64,000 nucleotides of DNA, from contig JAUIBR010000014.1 of the NCBI GenBank assembly GCA_030427705.1, positions 1 to 64,000 on the forward strand, read 5' to 3'. The position numbers were made by a program, and so were the translations under genes. The notes beneath the pieces were generated by a model. That model saw only the letters and a program-made list of their open reading frames with translations, was not told where the DNA came from and did not search any database. Shown piece by piece: positions 43,186 through 52,671 of this stretch. Within the stretch, counting starts at the first letter, position 1. Every line of letters starts with the position of its first letter. Source of the DNA: a bacterium. GTDB taxonomy: Bacteria; Myxococcota_A; Bradymonadia; Bradymonadales; Bradymonadaceae.

Positions 43186-44781
43186 CTATTTGGTGGCCTC
43201 GACCACATACGCCGCGATGTCAGCGATTTGTTCCTTCGAGATCGTATCCCGATACGGCGGCATCGCTCCCACGCCGTTCGTGACGGCGGCTTCCACCATC
43301 TCTGCGGAGGGTTTGAGCGTGTCCAGGTTTGGACCGACAGCGCCGGCTGTTCCGGCGTCGCCGATGGTGTGACATGCGCCGCAATTGGGCTCCACGCCGA
43401 GCAGCGCTTTCTTGCCGCGTTTGCCTTGCTCGGATAGCGCGACGGAGTCTTTGGCTTTGCCTCCGGCTGATGCGCTGCTGTTGCCGGCGACAATCTTCTT
43501 CTTTGGAAGGACTGCGACCGTTTTGACCTTCAAGACGTGGTCACGCCACGCGTTGTTGGCGTAGGCGCGCTCGTTCTCGATGCGGTTTTCGGGCTGAACC
43601 TCACCTTTGGTATCGGTTGCGCGCGTGAAGATTTGATACGAACCCGGTGGCAGTTTTTCAGTGAATGTGAAGGTTCGCCACGCATTCGGGCCCAGGTCGG
43701 GACCGAAGAACTCGGCTGGCTTCCACTCGACGCCATCCATGCTGTACTCGACCTTTTCCACGCCTCGCTCACCAGACAGAGCGACGCCGTAGAACTGTAC
43801 GGGGCCCGCCAGAACCGGCTCGTCGTCTGCGCCCGGACCGTTGAGCCAGGACTTGACGTTCATGCGCCACATCGAAGGGTGAATCGGATTTCCCTTCTCG
43901 CCGATATCACGGAAGCGATAGCCGGTCTTTTGGATCTTGGCTTTGGTCTCTTCCTTCGTGAACGCGAGGGTTTTGACGTACTTGATTTGGTTGCAGCCGA
44001 AGTACCCTGGAACGATGACGCGCAGCGGACCACCGTGAGAAATCGGGATGGGTTGACCGTTCATTTCCCAAGCAAGGATGCAGTCGTCGAGCCCTTTTTC
44101 GATGGGGACGGAGCGCTCAACCATCACGGTCAACGGGTCCACACCTTCGGGCAGCTCTTCTCCGCCCGTGCTGGTCATGAATTTTGCGCCAGCATCCACG
44201 CCGCCCAGGTCCTTGACGAGGTCTGAGATACGGACGCCCGTCCACATTGCACAACCGGCAGCGCCGGTCGCCCACTGCGAACCAGACGGCCCGTGAGTAC
44301 TGAACTTACGGCCATTTCCGGAGCATTGAACCACGGACGTAACCGTTTCGAACCCCAGCTGTTTGAGCTGCGCAACGGTCAGAATCGAAGGGTTGCGAAC
44401 GCCTTTGACTTCAAGCTTCCAGTGGTCTGCTTGCTGAACAATCGATGCATCAGGCATCGGGAGGTTGTTGCGCACAAAGAACACAGACATCGGGGTGATA
44501 ACGCCCATTCCCATCTTCGAGCGCTTTGCCTCGGCCGTCAGCGGGCTACGTCCATGGACGATGAAGTTGTTCTCATCCAGTCCATCGGGAAGCGTGGGCG
44601 CCGGCGCAGCTGTTGGGGGTTGGCTTGTCGCTTTTGGCTCGGCCGGTGTTTCTTGTGCCTTAGGCGATTCCGGTTTGCAGCCAGCTGCTAATCCGAGGAC
44701 GCCACTACCAACTGCAGCGGCGCCGCGGAGGAACCGACGACGGTTGGTTTTCTGGTCCATCTGACCGTCTTTCAATTTCAT
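43186..44781 (-). CDS. Sulfite-oxidase-type molybdoenzyme fused to cytochrome c
   Basis: 531 residues from the ATG at 44781 (AAGGA). Tat-type signal RRRFLRG at residue about 14, then LAAGC, which may also be lipidated. The molybdopterin domain has VFFVRNNLPMP, the Mo-ligand cysteine in VVQCSGNGR, and HGGPLRVIVPGYFGCNQIKY. A dimerisation domain follows (VQFYGVALSGERGVEKVEYS). The C-terminus is a class I cytochrome c: CGACH near residue 467 and a Met-ligand segment GAMPPYRD. This is a one-chain version of SorAB, oxidising sulfite to sulfate with electrons passed to the heme. Third gene of the operon after the rhodanese fusion and a GH-like gene (ATGA overlap). Confidence 0.88.
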   Translation of the reverse strand: MKLKDGQMDQKTNRRRFLRGAAAVGSGVLGLAAGCKPESPKAQETPAEPKATSQPPTAAPAPTLPDGLDENNFIVHGRSPLTAEAKRSKMGMGVITPMSVFFVRNNLPMPDASIVQQADHWKLEVKGVRNPSILTVAQLKQLGFETVTSVVQCSGNGRKFSTHGPSGSQWATGAAGCAMWTGVRISDLVKDLGGVDAGAKFMTSTGGEELPEGVDPLTVMVERSVPIEKGLDDCILAWEMNGQPIPISHGGPLRVIVPGYFGCNQIKYVKTLAFTKEETKAKIQKTGYRFRDIGEKGNPIHPSMWRMNVKSWLNGPGADDEPVLAGPVQFYGVALSGERGVEKVEYSMDGVEWKPAEFFGPDLGPNAWRTFTFTEKLPPGSYQIFTRATDTKGEVQPENRIENERAYANNAWRDHVLKVKTVAVLPKKKIVAGNSSASAGGKAKDSVALSEQGKRGKKALLGVEPNCGACHTIGDAGTAGAVGPNLDTLKPSAEMVEAAVTNGVGAMPPYRDTISKEQIADIAAYVVEATK

Positions 44782-45764
44782 TTTCCTTCCCCTGTGGTGC
44801 GTCGAAGGCAGCTCTCCATCACGGCAGCTGCGGGTTTCCCGCGTGGTGTAAACGACACCTCGCCAGGTCCACCGAAGCCAAACCAATTCCAGAAGAACGC
44901 ACCATCGACATCGCGCGGAAACTCAACCTCCGCACAGAATCTTTTGTAGAGTTTGGCCTGGAGTGCCGGCGCGGGTTTGGAGTTGGCAAACTGGTCCCAA
45001 GGCCGCTGTGCGGCGAGCTCATGGGACGGGTAGCCAATCTCGGTGATGATTACGGGTTTTTTTGTTCGTTTTCGCAGTGCTTCGAACTTCGCCTTTGGTG
45101 CGCGCCAGGCATCGTCATGAGTTACCGGGAAGTAGCCGGTGACACCGACCTCATCCAATGCATCCCAAAACGGAACGTCCTCGAATGCGTCCCAGTTTGC
45201 CGAGTAACTCAAAGTCCCTGAATAGACGCCTCGCGTTCGCTTAATCAAAGCACGCCAGTGGTCGTCGTGTTTCTGCAACGATGCCAGCTCGCTACCAATA
45301 AGAAGTCGGTTTGCGCCGGCTGTCTCGGCAGTGCGTGCAAGTGTTTCGAGATGTGTTCCATACGCGTCGAACCAAGCGTCTGGGTCGGCTGCGATGGTCC
45401 CGCGCCATTGTGTCGGAGTTCGTTCCTGCAAGCGGACGATCGGCATGACGGTCGCGCGCATCCCGGCGGCGTTCACCTGTTGAATCGTCCGCAGGACCGT
45501 TTCATTTTTTGCGGTTGCCGGACCACTCGCATCGATATCTGACGACCACACATTTGGCTGCGTCCATTGAACCACAACCAGCACATCGGTCGAACCGCGG
45601 CCCCGAATCTCGTCGACGAGCATGCCGTAGTCGTACGACGGGTCGCTCGCAAACAGCCCTAATGCCACGCCGCGCACATTGTCATCGGGTACAGGCGTGA
45701 GTGTGGGCTCGCCAAAAGCGGCCAGAAGGACCGCCGCGGCCAATATGGGAACGAGTTTTTTCAA
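44778..45764 (-). CDS. Glycoside-hydrolase-like TIM-barrel protein (GH113-like)
   Basis: 328 residues with a signal peptide (KKLVPILAAAVLLAAFG). TIM-barrel features include the acid/base glutamate in LLIGSELASL and the nucleophile glutamate in VIITEIGYPSHELAAQRPWDQ shortened as ITEIGYPS. These resemble GH113 and related clan A hydrolases. Stop and start codons overlap both neighbours by four bases, so it is firmly in the sulfur operon, although its role there is unclear. Confidence 0.7.
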   Translation of the reverse strand: MKKLVPILAAAVLLAAFGEPTLTPVPDDNVRGVALGLFASDPSYDYGMLVDEIRGRGSTDVLVVVQWTQPNVWSSDIDASGPATAKNETVLRTIQQVNAAGMRATVMPIVRLQERTPTQWRGTIAADPDAWFDAYGTHLETLARTAETAGANRLLIGSELASLQKHDDHWRALIKRTRGVYSGTLSYSANWDAFEDVPFWDALDEVGVTGYFPVTHDDAWRAPKAKFEALRKRTKKPVIITEIGYPSHELAAQRPWDQFANSKPAPALQAKLYKRFCAEVEFPRDVDGAFFWNWFGFGGPGEVSFTPRGKPAAAVMESCLRRTTGEGK

Positions 45765-47611
45765 GGTTCAGCTGGGAGATCCAAGCGGCTGTATTCAGCC
45801 CACGAGCCGTCGTAGTTTACGAAGTCTGACTCGGCATAACCGGCCTGCAGCATCGCGAAGTAGATTGTGGCTGAGCGTGTGCCCGACTGGCAGTAGGTAA
45901 CAACCGGCGTTCCTTTTTCAACGCCTAGACCAGACCAAACCGATTCGAGTTTGGCTGCAGGTGACAAGCGGTAGTCATCTTCCTGAGAACGGAAGACCGA
46001 GTACCAATCCAGGTGCTTGGCGCCTGGGATTCGTCCGGGTCGTTTGGCCTTCTTATTGTGCTTTTTGCCGGCGTGTTCTTCAGCGCTGCGCGTGTCGAGC
46101 AAAACGACCTCTTTGCCTTGTTTGAAGGTCTCGATATCGGCCCAACGACGAGGCTCACGAACCTGCTTAGGCAGCTCAATCGTGCCGGGATCTGGCGTAA
46201 GACCTGCGCCAGCGGCAATACCATGGCCGTTGAACTTCCATCGTTGAAGGCCACCATCAAGCACTCGGATATCGTAACCAGCGATGTCTCGGAGCGTCCA
46301 CCACAGGCGGTACGCCTCAGGCCCACCATCCGTATAGGCGACAACGACCGAGTCCTTGTTCACACCCAAGCGCTGCAACATCGCCTCGAGGTCTGCTTTC
46401 GACTTCGACAGACCCGGAACTTCACCGCCCGAATAGTCTGGACGGTAGAGCTGGCGCGCCGTTGGAATATGTCCCTCTTCGAAGCGCTCGGTTGGCCGCA
46501 CGTCTAACAAGACAAGCCGCTTAGCCCCGAGGGCTGCGGCGAGTTCGTTGACGGAAACCATGTATTCAGGGTGAGCCATGCCGTCGGAGGCGGCGGCTGT
46601 GCCGAACTTAGCGAGTGCTTCTTCGGCTTCGGCAGGGGACGTTGCGTAGGCGGAGGCTGGGGCCGTGTTCTTGGAGGGTTGGGATGCCGCCGCTGCCTCT
46701 CCAAACATCGGTGTCGCCACCTTGGAGTTGGATGGAACGGTGGCCGCGGCGTATCCAGCCGCAACCAAAACGCCTCCCATGACGCCCGCAACAACTCGAT
46801 GTTTGTTCAACGACGGGAACCACTTTTGGAACGGCCAGATCGCTTGCGTGAAGAAGTCGTGTGGGAACTCTTCAACGCCTGGGAAGCCGATATGCTCCGG
46901 GTCTTTCGGTGGCATTTTTGCTGTCCCGAAAATCCAATCCCACGTGCTGAAGATGATGCCGAAGTTAACGGTCGTATCGATGTCGCCTTCGTAGTCATGG
47001 TGCCAGATATGCATGTTCGGGCTGTTCAAGACGTACTTCAGAGGACCCCAATCCCAATCGATATTTGCGTGGTTGAGGTGACCAATCAGGGTTCCGAAGA
47101 TGGCGTGAACCAGCACGGCCGTCGGGTCGAAGCCAAACCAAGCGAGTGGAAGGTAGAGGATGGATTTGTAGACGATGACCTCGGTCCATTGAAAACGGAA
47201 CGAGACGATCCAATCCATCTCTTTGTCTTTCACGCTGTGGTGGGTCTTGTGGAACTCCCAGAAGAAGGGAACGCGGTGCAACAAGTTGTGCACACACCAC
47301 TGGATGAAGTCGATGACGACGATCGCGACGACGATTTGCAGCCACATCGGCCAAGGCTGCGCGGCGTTGCGATACACCGAATCGATCAGGCCGTACTCGC
47401 TCAGCAACGCATCCGAGTAGGGCAACACGAAATTGGTCGCCAACCCGAAGAGGATGACGCCCAGAAAGTGGCCGTTGAACACGAGGTGCACAAAATCCGA
47501 CCACAAGTCTTCACGAAGTTGGGGCTGTTCCCGCTTTGGGAAAAAGTACTCAAGCCCCGCGACGAATATTGAGATGACGACCAGCGCCAACGGATAGATA
47601 AACGTTGTCAT
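45761..47611 (-). CDS. Fatty acid hydroxylase domain fused to tandem rhodanese domains
   Basis: 616 residues. Residues 1-280 form an integral-membrane di-iron hydroxylase of the sterol desaturase family with the His clusters HNLLH, HKTHH, HLNH and HIWHH. A further hydrophobic helix (VVAGVMGGVLVAAGYAAATV) and an Ala-rich linker lead to two rhodanese domains (about 350-610). The first has VAYTDGG in place of the active-site Cys loop; the second has VTYCQSGTRSA with the catalytic Cys. An inactive first and active second domain is normal for thiosulfate sulfurtransferases. It is first in the operon ahead of the sulfite oxidase. Confidence 0.88.
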   Translation of the reverse strand: MTTFIYPLALVVISIFVAGLEYFFPKREQPQLREDLWSDFVHLVFNGHFLGVILFGLATNFVLPYSDALLSEYGLIDSVYRNAAQPWPMWLQIVVAIVVIDFIQWCVHNLLHRVPFFWEFHKTHHSVKDKEMDWIVSFRFQWTEVIVYKSILYLPLAWFGFDPTAVLVHAIFGTLIGHLNHANIDWDWGPLKYVLNSPNMHIWHHDYEGDIDTTVNFGIIFSTWDWIFGTAKMPPKDPEHIGFPGVEEFPHDFFTQAIWPFQKWFPSLNKHRVVAGVMGGVLVAAGYAAATVPSNSKVATPMFGEAAAASQPSKNTAPASAYATSPAEAEEALAKFGTAAASDGMAHPEYMVSVNELAAALGAKRLVLLDVRPTERFEEGHIPTARQLYRPDYSGGEVPGLSKSKADLEAMLQRLGVNKDSVVVAYTDGGPEAYRLWWTLRDIAGYDIRVLDGGLQRWKFNGHGIAAGAGLTPDPGTIELPKQVREPRRWADIETFKQGKEVVLLDTRSAEEHAGKKHNKKAKRPGRIPGAKHLDWYSVFRSQEDDYRLSPAAKLESVWSGLGVEKGTPVVTYCQSGTRSATIYFAMLQAGYAESDFVNYDGSWAEYSRLDLPAEP

Positions 47612-47795
47612 TATCTGTTCTTGCTACACGTTTTTCTGAGTGCACCCCTGTAGTGCACGCTTCTATTGAGCAACAAACGTGCCTAAACCGCATGGATCGT
47701 GGATCAGCGCATGAATGGCCGTCTTGTGAGGGATCCGCGGATGATGGGTGGTGGACGGATCGTTTCAGATGTGTGAAACAGTGTTGCTATCAACG

Positions 47796-47840
47796 AAACC
47801 AAGAACCAAGAACCAAGAACCAAAGACCAAGAACCAAAAG
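47796..47840. repeat. CCAAGAA heptamer repeats before the aldo/keto reductase start
   Basis: Five to six copies of AACCAAG/AACCAAA immediately before the ATG at 47841, where a ribosome binding site should be. The number of copies would change spacing to the promoter and could alter expression. Confidence 0.8.
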
Positions 47841-48782
47841 ATGATCAAACTACACGACGGCACCCTCTTCCCTTCCTTCGGCCTGGGCACGTGGAAATCC
47901 AAGCCTGGTGAGGTCTACGACGCAGTTCGACACGCATTGAAGGTGGGCTACAACCATCTGGATTGCGCGGCGATTTATGGCAACGAGAACGAAGTTGGCG
48001 AAGCCATCCGTGACTCGATTGCAGCGGGCGAAAGCAAGCGTGAAGACATCTGGGTAACGTCGAAGTTGTGGAACGACATGCACCTCAAAGAGGACGTGCG
48101 GCCGGCGATCGAGAAGACGTTGAACGACCTCAAGCTCGACTATCTGGACCTGTACCTGATTCACTGGCCGGTCGCGTTCAAGAAGGGGCAGGTGTTCCCT
48201 GACACGGGCGAAGGCTACCTGTCGTTGAGCGAAGCTCCGCTCGAGGCGACGTGGGAAGGCATGTTGGCGGTGAAAGAGGCTGGGCTGACCAAGCAGGTTG
48301 GTGTTTCCAACATGGGTCCCAAGCGCATTGACGCGTTGTCAGTGGTTGGCGAAGTGCCTGCGGTCAACCAGATTGAAGCACATCCTCATCTGGCGCAGAA
48401 CGACCTGCTGGCCTACTGCAACGACAAAGGCATCGCCTTCACCGCCTACTCGCCGCTGGGTTCAACCGACCGAGCAGAGGCGATGAAGAAAGCCGACGAG
48501 CCACCGCTTCTGACCCACCCTGTCATCGAAGCTGTCGCGTCGCGACATGACGCAACCCCCGGTCAGGTGCTTATCGCCTGGGCCATCGCACGTGGCACCA
48601 GTGTCATCCCCAAGTCAGTGAACAAGGGTCGTATCGAGCAAAACCTCGCCGCAACCGAATTGGAGCTGACAGCAGACGACATGGGCGAGATTGCCGCGCT
48701 GGATAAGGGGTACCGGATCGTGGATGCGCGGTTTTTTGAAAAGCCGGACAATGATTATACGGCCGAAGGGGTTTTCATCTGA
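47841..48782 (+). CDS. Aldo/keto reductase
   Basis: 313 residues from the ATG at 47841. The catalytic tetrad is visible: Asp in LDCAAIYGNE, Tyr in the same segment, Lys in WVTSKLWN, His in YLIHWPV. The NADPH-binding signature near the C-terminus reads VIPKSVNKGRIEQNL. A full-length TIM-barrel oxidoreductase similar to AKR families that reduce aldehydes or aldoses. There is no Shine-Dalgarno; CCAAGAA repeats occupy that place. Confidence 0.93.
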   Translation: MIKLHDGTLFPSFGLGTWKSKPGEVYDAVRHALKVGYNHLDCAAIYGNENEVGEAIRDSIAAGESKREDIWVTSKLWNDMHLKEDVRPAIEKTLNDLKLDYLDLYLIHWPVAFKKGQVFPDTGEGYLSLSEAPLEATWEGMLAVKEAGLTKQVGVSNMGPKRIDALSVVGEVPAVNQIEAHPHLAQNDLLAYCNDKGIAFTAYSPLGSTDRAEAMKKADEPPLLTHPVIEAVASRHDATPGQVLIAWAIARGTSVIPKSVNKGRIEQNLAATELELTADDMGEIAALDKGYRIVDARFFEKPDNDYTAEGVFI

Positions 48783-48876
48783 ACGGTCTCAGCTCGGCTA
48801 GCACCTCGCGTTACAGCACCAGCTGCGCGGTGCGTTCCAGCTCGGCTTCGCCTCACGTTTCAGCTTCGCGTTCTGT
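48783..48876. repeat. Mosaic repeat F between convergent genes
   Basis: Starts on the base after the aldo/keto reductase stop and ends about 12 bases before the stop of the HTH gene. Units such as CAGCTCGGCTTCGCCTCACG match copies A to E. Confidence 0.85.
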
Positions 48877-48888
48877 TACGTGGTCAGT

Positions 48889-49209
48889 CTACTTGGGCCG
48901 TACGAAAAGACCGGTGTCCGCCATGGCGCCGCGAAGCTCATTGAGTTCTTGGGCTTGAGTGGCAACGCGCTTTCTGAGTGACTCTAGCTCGGCTTGGAGG
49001 TGGAAGACCTCTTCGACCAATACGTCGGGATACTCGGACAGAGTCTCTGAAACCATGGGTCGGCGACGGATATTCGAAGGCGTATCGGCAACGACGTAAC
49101 GGACGCCTTTCGTCGTGATGACACGCTCAATGACCCCGGATTTGGCTTTACGTTGGATGGTTCGCGTGGACACACCAAGTGTGTTCGCAGCTTCATTAAG
49201 TGTCAGCAT
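48889..49209 (-). CDS. Excisionase-like HTH protein with coiled coil
   Basis: 106 residues from the ATG at 49209 (GGAGG). The N-terminal HTH_17-type domain is LTLNEAANTLGVSTRTIQRK, then AKSGVIERVITTKGVRY. The C-terminal half is a coiled coil (VEEVFHLQAELESLRKRVAT). It is probably a small DNA-binding regulator. No phage genes surround it, so I do not call it a true excisionase. Confidence 0.8.
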   Translation of the reverse strand: MLTLNEAANTLGVSTRTIQRKAKSGVIERVITTKGVRYVVADTPSNIRRRPMVSETLSEYPDVLVEEVFHLQAELESLRKRVATQAQELNELRGAMADTGLFVRPK

Positions 49210-49413
49210 TGTCGCCTCCTGGCGTTTAAGTGACACGCATCATCCTTGACGCGTGGTGACACAGTTTGTGCGGCGTAACTATGCCGCTTTCTTTCAGAAT
49301 TTAGCTGATACCACTATCGCATGGCGACATCAACCTATCAAGTTTTTGACGCAAAAAGACAACCACACCCATTCAACTCAACGGGCATCTAAGAAGTGGC
49401 AAAAGGAGGAAAT

Positions 49414-49947
49414 ATGCGAATGCTGATTTTAGTGCTCACTCTCAGCCTGTTTGGATGTTCCAGCACCACGCCCAACCAAGACCCCGTTGGCAAAGCGTTT
49501 CCGACCGTTCAAGGAAACACCTTGTCTGGGGAGTCGGTGAAGCTGCCAAACCACGCACTGTTGTCAGACCTGCCTGCTGTCCTGATTGTCGCATACGACC
49601 AGGACGCGCAGTTTGATATCGACCGATGGTTGTTGGGGATTCTGGATTCCAAACTTCAGGCAACTGTCTTTGAAGTCCCAACCGTGGATGGGTTTGTCCC
49701 CGGCCTGATTTCAGAGCGAATTGACGACGGCATGCGCAGTGGGATTCCCAAGGAAGACTGGGCGATTGTCATCACCGTCTACGACGAAGCCGACAAGATT
49801 GTCGCCTTCACCGGCAACGAAAAACCGCGCAACGCCCGAGTTATCCTGTTGGACAAAGACGGCAAGGTCGTGTGGTTTCATGACGAGGGATACAGCGCGC
49901 GGGAAATGCTGGAGTTAAAGGACCGCATATCCAAATCTTCCCTCTGA
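49414..49947 (+). CDS. Thioredoxin-fold lipoprotein
   Basis: 177 residues from the ATG at 49414 (AGGAGGA). Lipobox LSLFGC. The region PVGKAFPTVQGNTLSGESVK followed by LPAVLIVAYDQDAQFDID looks like an AhpC/TSA or Sco-like thioredoxin fold, and RVILLDKDGKVVWFHDEGYS matches its C-terminal strand-turn-helix. No CxxC motif is present, so it is not a disulfide reductase. Confidence 0.65.
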   Translation: MRMLILVLTLSLFGCSSTTPNQDPVGKAFPTVQGNTLSGESVKLPNHALLSDLPAVLIVAYDQDAQFDIDRWLLGILDSKLQATVFEVPTVDGFVPGLISERIDDGMRSGIPKEDWAIVITVYDEADKIVAFTGNEKPRNARVILLDKDGKVVWFHDEGYSAREMLELKDRISKSSL

Positions 49948-49969
49948 AGCGATTGCGCTAGGACGAACG

Positions 49970-51289
49970 TTAGGGTTCGATCTCATATTTTTCGATTCGA
50001 TACAGAAGGACATGGCGGGGTATGCGCAGGTACCGCGCCGCAGCGGATTGGTTTCCATCAAACTTCTCAAGAGCAGCTACGATAATCCTACGTTCGTGCA
50101 TGTTGAGATCGAGCTCATCCTCCGGCAGTTCGAATGGCAGCCCCTCGCCACCTTTCGCCTGACGTTCACCAAGTTGCCCGGGCAAATCAGACGCCTCCAA
50201 TCGAGGCCCGTCAGCGAGCAACAGCATGCGCCGCACCACGTTTTCGAGCTCACGAACGTTGCCAGGCCATTGATACTTCGCCAACGCCACGTCAACCTCT
50301 CGCGCCACCGCGACGTTTGGTTTCCCCTGTTGTCGAGCAAAGTGCCGAAATAGAACTGGTATGTCTTCGGGACGGTCACGTAATGCTGGTACGTCGAGGG
50401 GAATGACATTAATCCGGTAAAAGAGGTCCTCCCGAAACTCACCACTCGCAACCATCGACTCGAGATCACGGTGTGTAGCGGCGACGATCCGGACATCAAC
50501 CGTTTCCGATGTTGTTCGCCCGACAACGTCGATCTCGCCTGTCTGAAGCACGCGCAGCAGCTTGGCCTGAAGCATCTGCGACATCTCACCAATCTCGTCC
50601 AAGAAGATTGTACCGCCATTAGCGGCGACGAACTTTCCGGGCGACGCCTTCGAGGCACCGGTAAATGCCCCCTTCTCGTGTCCGAAGAGAACACTTTCGA
50701 GCAGATCCGTCGGAATTGCGGCACAGTTGATAGCGACGAATGCACGGTTGCTTCTGTCCGAACGCTCGTGAATCGTACGCGCAATAAGCTCTTTGCCTGT
50801 GCCTGACTCACCACGAATCAAGATCGTCGCGTCGGCAGTTGCGATCTTATCCACCAGCCGCAGGACCTTGTTCATGGCCGGACTCGCGGAGATAACCGTT
50901 GTCTGCTCCTTGCTCGAGACCCGGAGGTTTCTCAGATCAAGGGCGCGTTCGACCATCATCAGTAGTGTTGTGAGATTCGCCGGCTTCTCAACATAGTGGA
51001 ATGCTCCACGACGCATCGCCTCGATCGCCCGTTCAATGCTTCCGAAGGCCGTCAGGACCAGGACCACAACCGCCGGGTCGCGCCCGCGTAGTTGGTCGAG
51101 TAACTCGAAGCCACTCATTTGGGGCATGCGCAAGTCGGTGATAACGACGTCGATTTCAGCTGGATCGAAGATTTCGATCGCCTTCTGTCCTCCCGACACG
51201 GCAATCACGTTGTATCCGGCGTCGGCGAGGTTCGACGACATAACCTCTCGGAGACTGTCGTCGTCCTCGACTAGAAGCAGTGTCGTCAT
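49970..51289 (-). CDS. NtrC-family sigma-54-dependent response regulator
   Basis: 439 residues from the ATG at 51289 (GGAGG, overlapping the kinase stop). Receiver domain with phospho-acceptor Asp in [16 protein letters not shown]+ domain with Walker A GESGTGKE, the sigma-54-contacting GAFTGA loop and Walker [14 protein letters not shown] Fis-type HTH lies at the C-terminus ([22 protein letters not shown]). It activates sigma-54 promoters after phosphorylation. Its best candidate targets are the divergent sigma-54 promoters at 52.7 and 59.7 kb next to metal resistance genes. An ArgR- or zinc-type (ZraR/HydG) role is possible. Confidence 0.95.
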   Translation of the reverse strand: MTTLLLVEDDDSLREVMSSNLADAGYNVIAVSGGQKAIEIFDPAEIDVVITDLRMPQMSGFELLDQLRGRDPAVVVLVLTAFGSIERAIEAMRRGAFHYVEKPANLTTLLMMVERALDLRNLRVSSKEQTTVISASPAMNKVLRLVDKIATADATILIRGESGTGKELIARTIHERSDRSNRAFVAINCAAIPTDLLESVLFGHEKGAFTGASKASPGKFVAANGGTIFLDEIGEMSQMLQAKLLRVLQTGEIDVVGRTTSETVDVRIVAATHRDLESMVASGEFREDLFYRINVIPLDVPALRDRPEDIPVLFRHFARQQGKPNVAVAREVDVALAKYQWPGNVRELENVVRRMLLLADGPRLEASDLPGQLGERQAKGGEGLPFELPEDELDLNMHERRIIVAALEKFDGNQSAAARYLRIPRHVLLYRIEKYEIEP

Positions 51290-52359
51290 TTGATTTCCTC
51301 CGGAAAGCAAAGCCACGCAGTGGTTTCACCGCCGTGTTCCTCGAAGTCGATAAAACCGCCGTGGGCTTCCATGATTCGAGACGAAATCGACAGCCCGAGT
51401 CCGGTACCCCCGTCACGTGTCGTAAAGTAAGGGTCGAACACGTCGTCCTCATGGCCCCGAGGCAAGCCGGGACCGTTGTCGCGAACGCCTATGCAATGAA
51501 ACCGCGAACTTGCAACATCACGGGTTTCAGCAACCACCAACACGCGCGGGTTGGCCTCGCCCTCTGACGCTTCGAAGGCGTTCAGTATTACGTTGAGAAG
51601 TACCTGACGAACCTGCTCAGGATCCACGTCTGCCTCTACACACTCATCGCGGAGGGCGACGTGAATGTTACGTGACTCAGCCTCAGCTTGAGTTAGTTCT
51701 ACGACGTCAGCTGCGAGCCCCATCAAGTTGGTTGTGACACGTTTCATGGGTTCGGAGCGAGCGAAACTGCCAAAGCGCGTCACAACCCCGTTCAACCGGT
51801 GGACTTCCTTAATCAAGAGCTCACCAAGGCGGTGTTTCGGGTGGTCAGGCTCTAGATCACCCACGAACGACTCGGCCGCTCCGAGAATCGACGCCAGAGG
51901 ATTGCGGATTTCATGGGCGAGCCCAGCACTAAGTTCGCCAAGGGCGCTTAGTTTCCCCGCGCGAACCAACTGTGTCTCCAACGCATTCCGTTCCGTCAAT
52001 GCTCGTTCGAGCTGTTTCCTCACACGCTCCTGTTGTTCAACAAGCCAACCCGTCAACACACCGATCGCGAGATAGAGGACCATCTCAAGCAACTTGTCTA
52101 TTGCGGGGGCCGGGTCATGATGTTCTGCAAAAAACGCATGGGGCAGGTACCCAAGCGTCGCGATGATGGAAACTCCTAGTCCGCCACGCATGCCCGCGGC
52201 AAAAGCACCCAAAACAATCGGGATGTAATAGAGCCGCCGGTACACGTTGTGGAGCTCTACGAGATGGTGGTCAGTGGCAAAGTGAATCAGCGTGATGGGT
52301 ACCACGAGCACGATCGCGAATACGAACCGTACTCTTCCGGTCTGATTGGATTCATCCAT
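51286..52359 (-). CDS. Sensor histidine kinase partner of the NtrC-type regulator
   Basis: 357 residues from the ATG at 52359 (GGAGG seven bases before). Three to four N-terminal membrane helices, one with a His-rich loop (HFATDHHLVELHN, AFFAEHHDPAP) that could sense a metal. The DHp domain has GLAHEIRNPLASILG (phosphorylated His). The ATPase domain has N box LLNVILNAFEAS, G1 RDNGPGL and G2 GGTGLGLSIS. It phosphorylates the regulator encoded next, with an ATGA overlap. Confidence 0.92.
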   Translation of the reverse strand: MDESNQTGRVRFVFAIVLVVPITLIHFATDHHLVELHNVYRRLYYIPIVLGAFAAGMRGGLGVSIIATLGYLPHAFFAEHHDPAPAIDKLLEMVLYLAIGVLTGWLVEQQERVRKQLERALTERNALETQLVRAGKLSALGELSAGLAHEIRNPLASILGAAESFVGDLEPDHPKHRLGELLIKEVHRLNGVVTRFGSFARSEPMKRVTTNLMGLAADVVELTQAEAESRNIHVALRDECVEADVDPEQVRQVLLNVILNAFEASEGEANPRVLVVAETRDVASSRFHCIGVRDNGPGLPRGHEDDVFDPYFTTRDGGTGLGLSISSRIMEAHGGFIDFEEHGGETTAWLCFPEEIK

Positions 52360-52378
52360 CACTCGGCCTCCAGAGTTG

Positions 52379-52412
52379 AAGAATATTCTACACTCTTGGG
52401 TAATAGTCTACA
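52379..52412. promoter_or_regulatory. Paired AGAATATTCT operators upstream of the kinase
   Basis: AGAATATTCT (52380-52389) and the degenerate GTAATAGTCT (52400-52409), both followed by AC(A), have centres 20 bp apart. The same arrangement occurs at 59736-59765. They are probably enhancer sites for the NtrC-type regulator and directly precede the kinase start. Confidence 0.65.
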
Positions 52413-52415
52413 GCC

Positions 52416-52631
52416 TTAGCCTGGCTCGTCGCTGTGTCTCCCTTTGCGGAAGCGATGGACGAGATGGTGGCCCACACAAACACCCATGGTCACGACGAAG
52501 GCCAGATCGAGGTAAAAACTGGTGTAGAACACACCAACTAAACCGATGACGAGGCAGCCCACCATCATCCCAATCATCAGTCTACTGTGACCGTGTCCAT
52601 CATGGGATCGGTCGTCGTGTTTGTGCTCCAT
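52416..52631 (-). CDS. His-rich small membrane protein
   Basis: 71 residues from the ATG at 52631 (AGGAG five bases before). The N-terminus is His/Asp-rich (MEHKHDDRSHDGHGHSR); two hydrophobic helices follow, then VGHHLVHRFRKGRHSDEPG. The His-rich ends suggest metal binding. It lies upstream of the kinase and behind a minus-strand sigma-54 promoter. Confidence 0.65.
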   Translation of the reverse strand: MEHKHDDRSHDGHGHSRLMIGMMVGCLVIGLVGVFYTSFYLDLAFVVTMGVCVGHHLVHRFRKGRHSDEPG

Positions 52632-52671
52632 CACCACTCCTGCGCGTAAGGGACTCCAGTCTCATGCTTTC

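Noticed and set aside
46571-47572. Plus-strand open frame of 333 codons
   Set aside because: Antisense shadow of the hydroxylase-rhodanese fusion; its translation shows no fold or ribosome binding site, whereas the minus strand encodes clear motifs.
48889-49209. Prophage excisionase
   Set aside because: The HTH is excisionase-like, but no integrase, att duplication or phage gene is nearby; more likely a small regulator.
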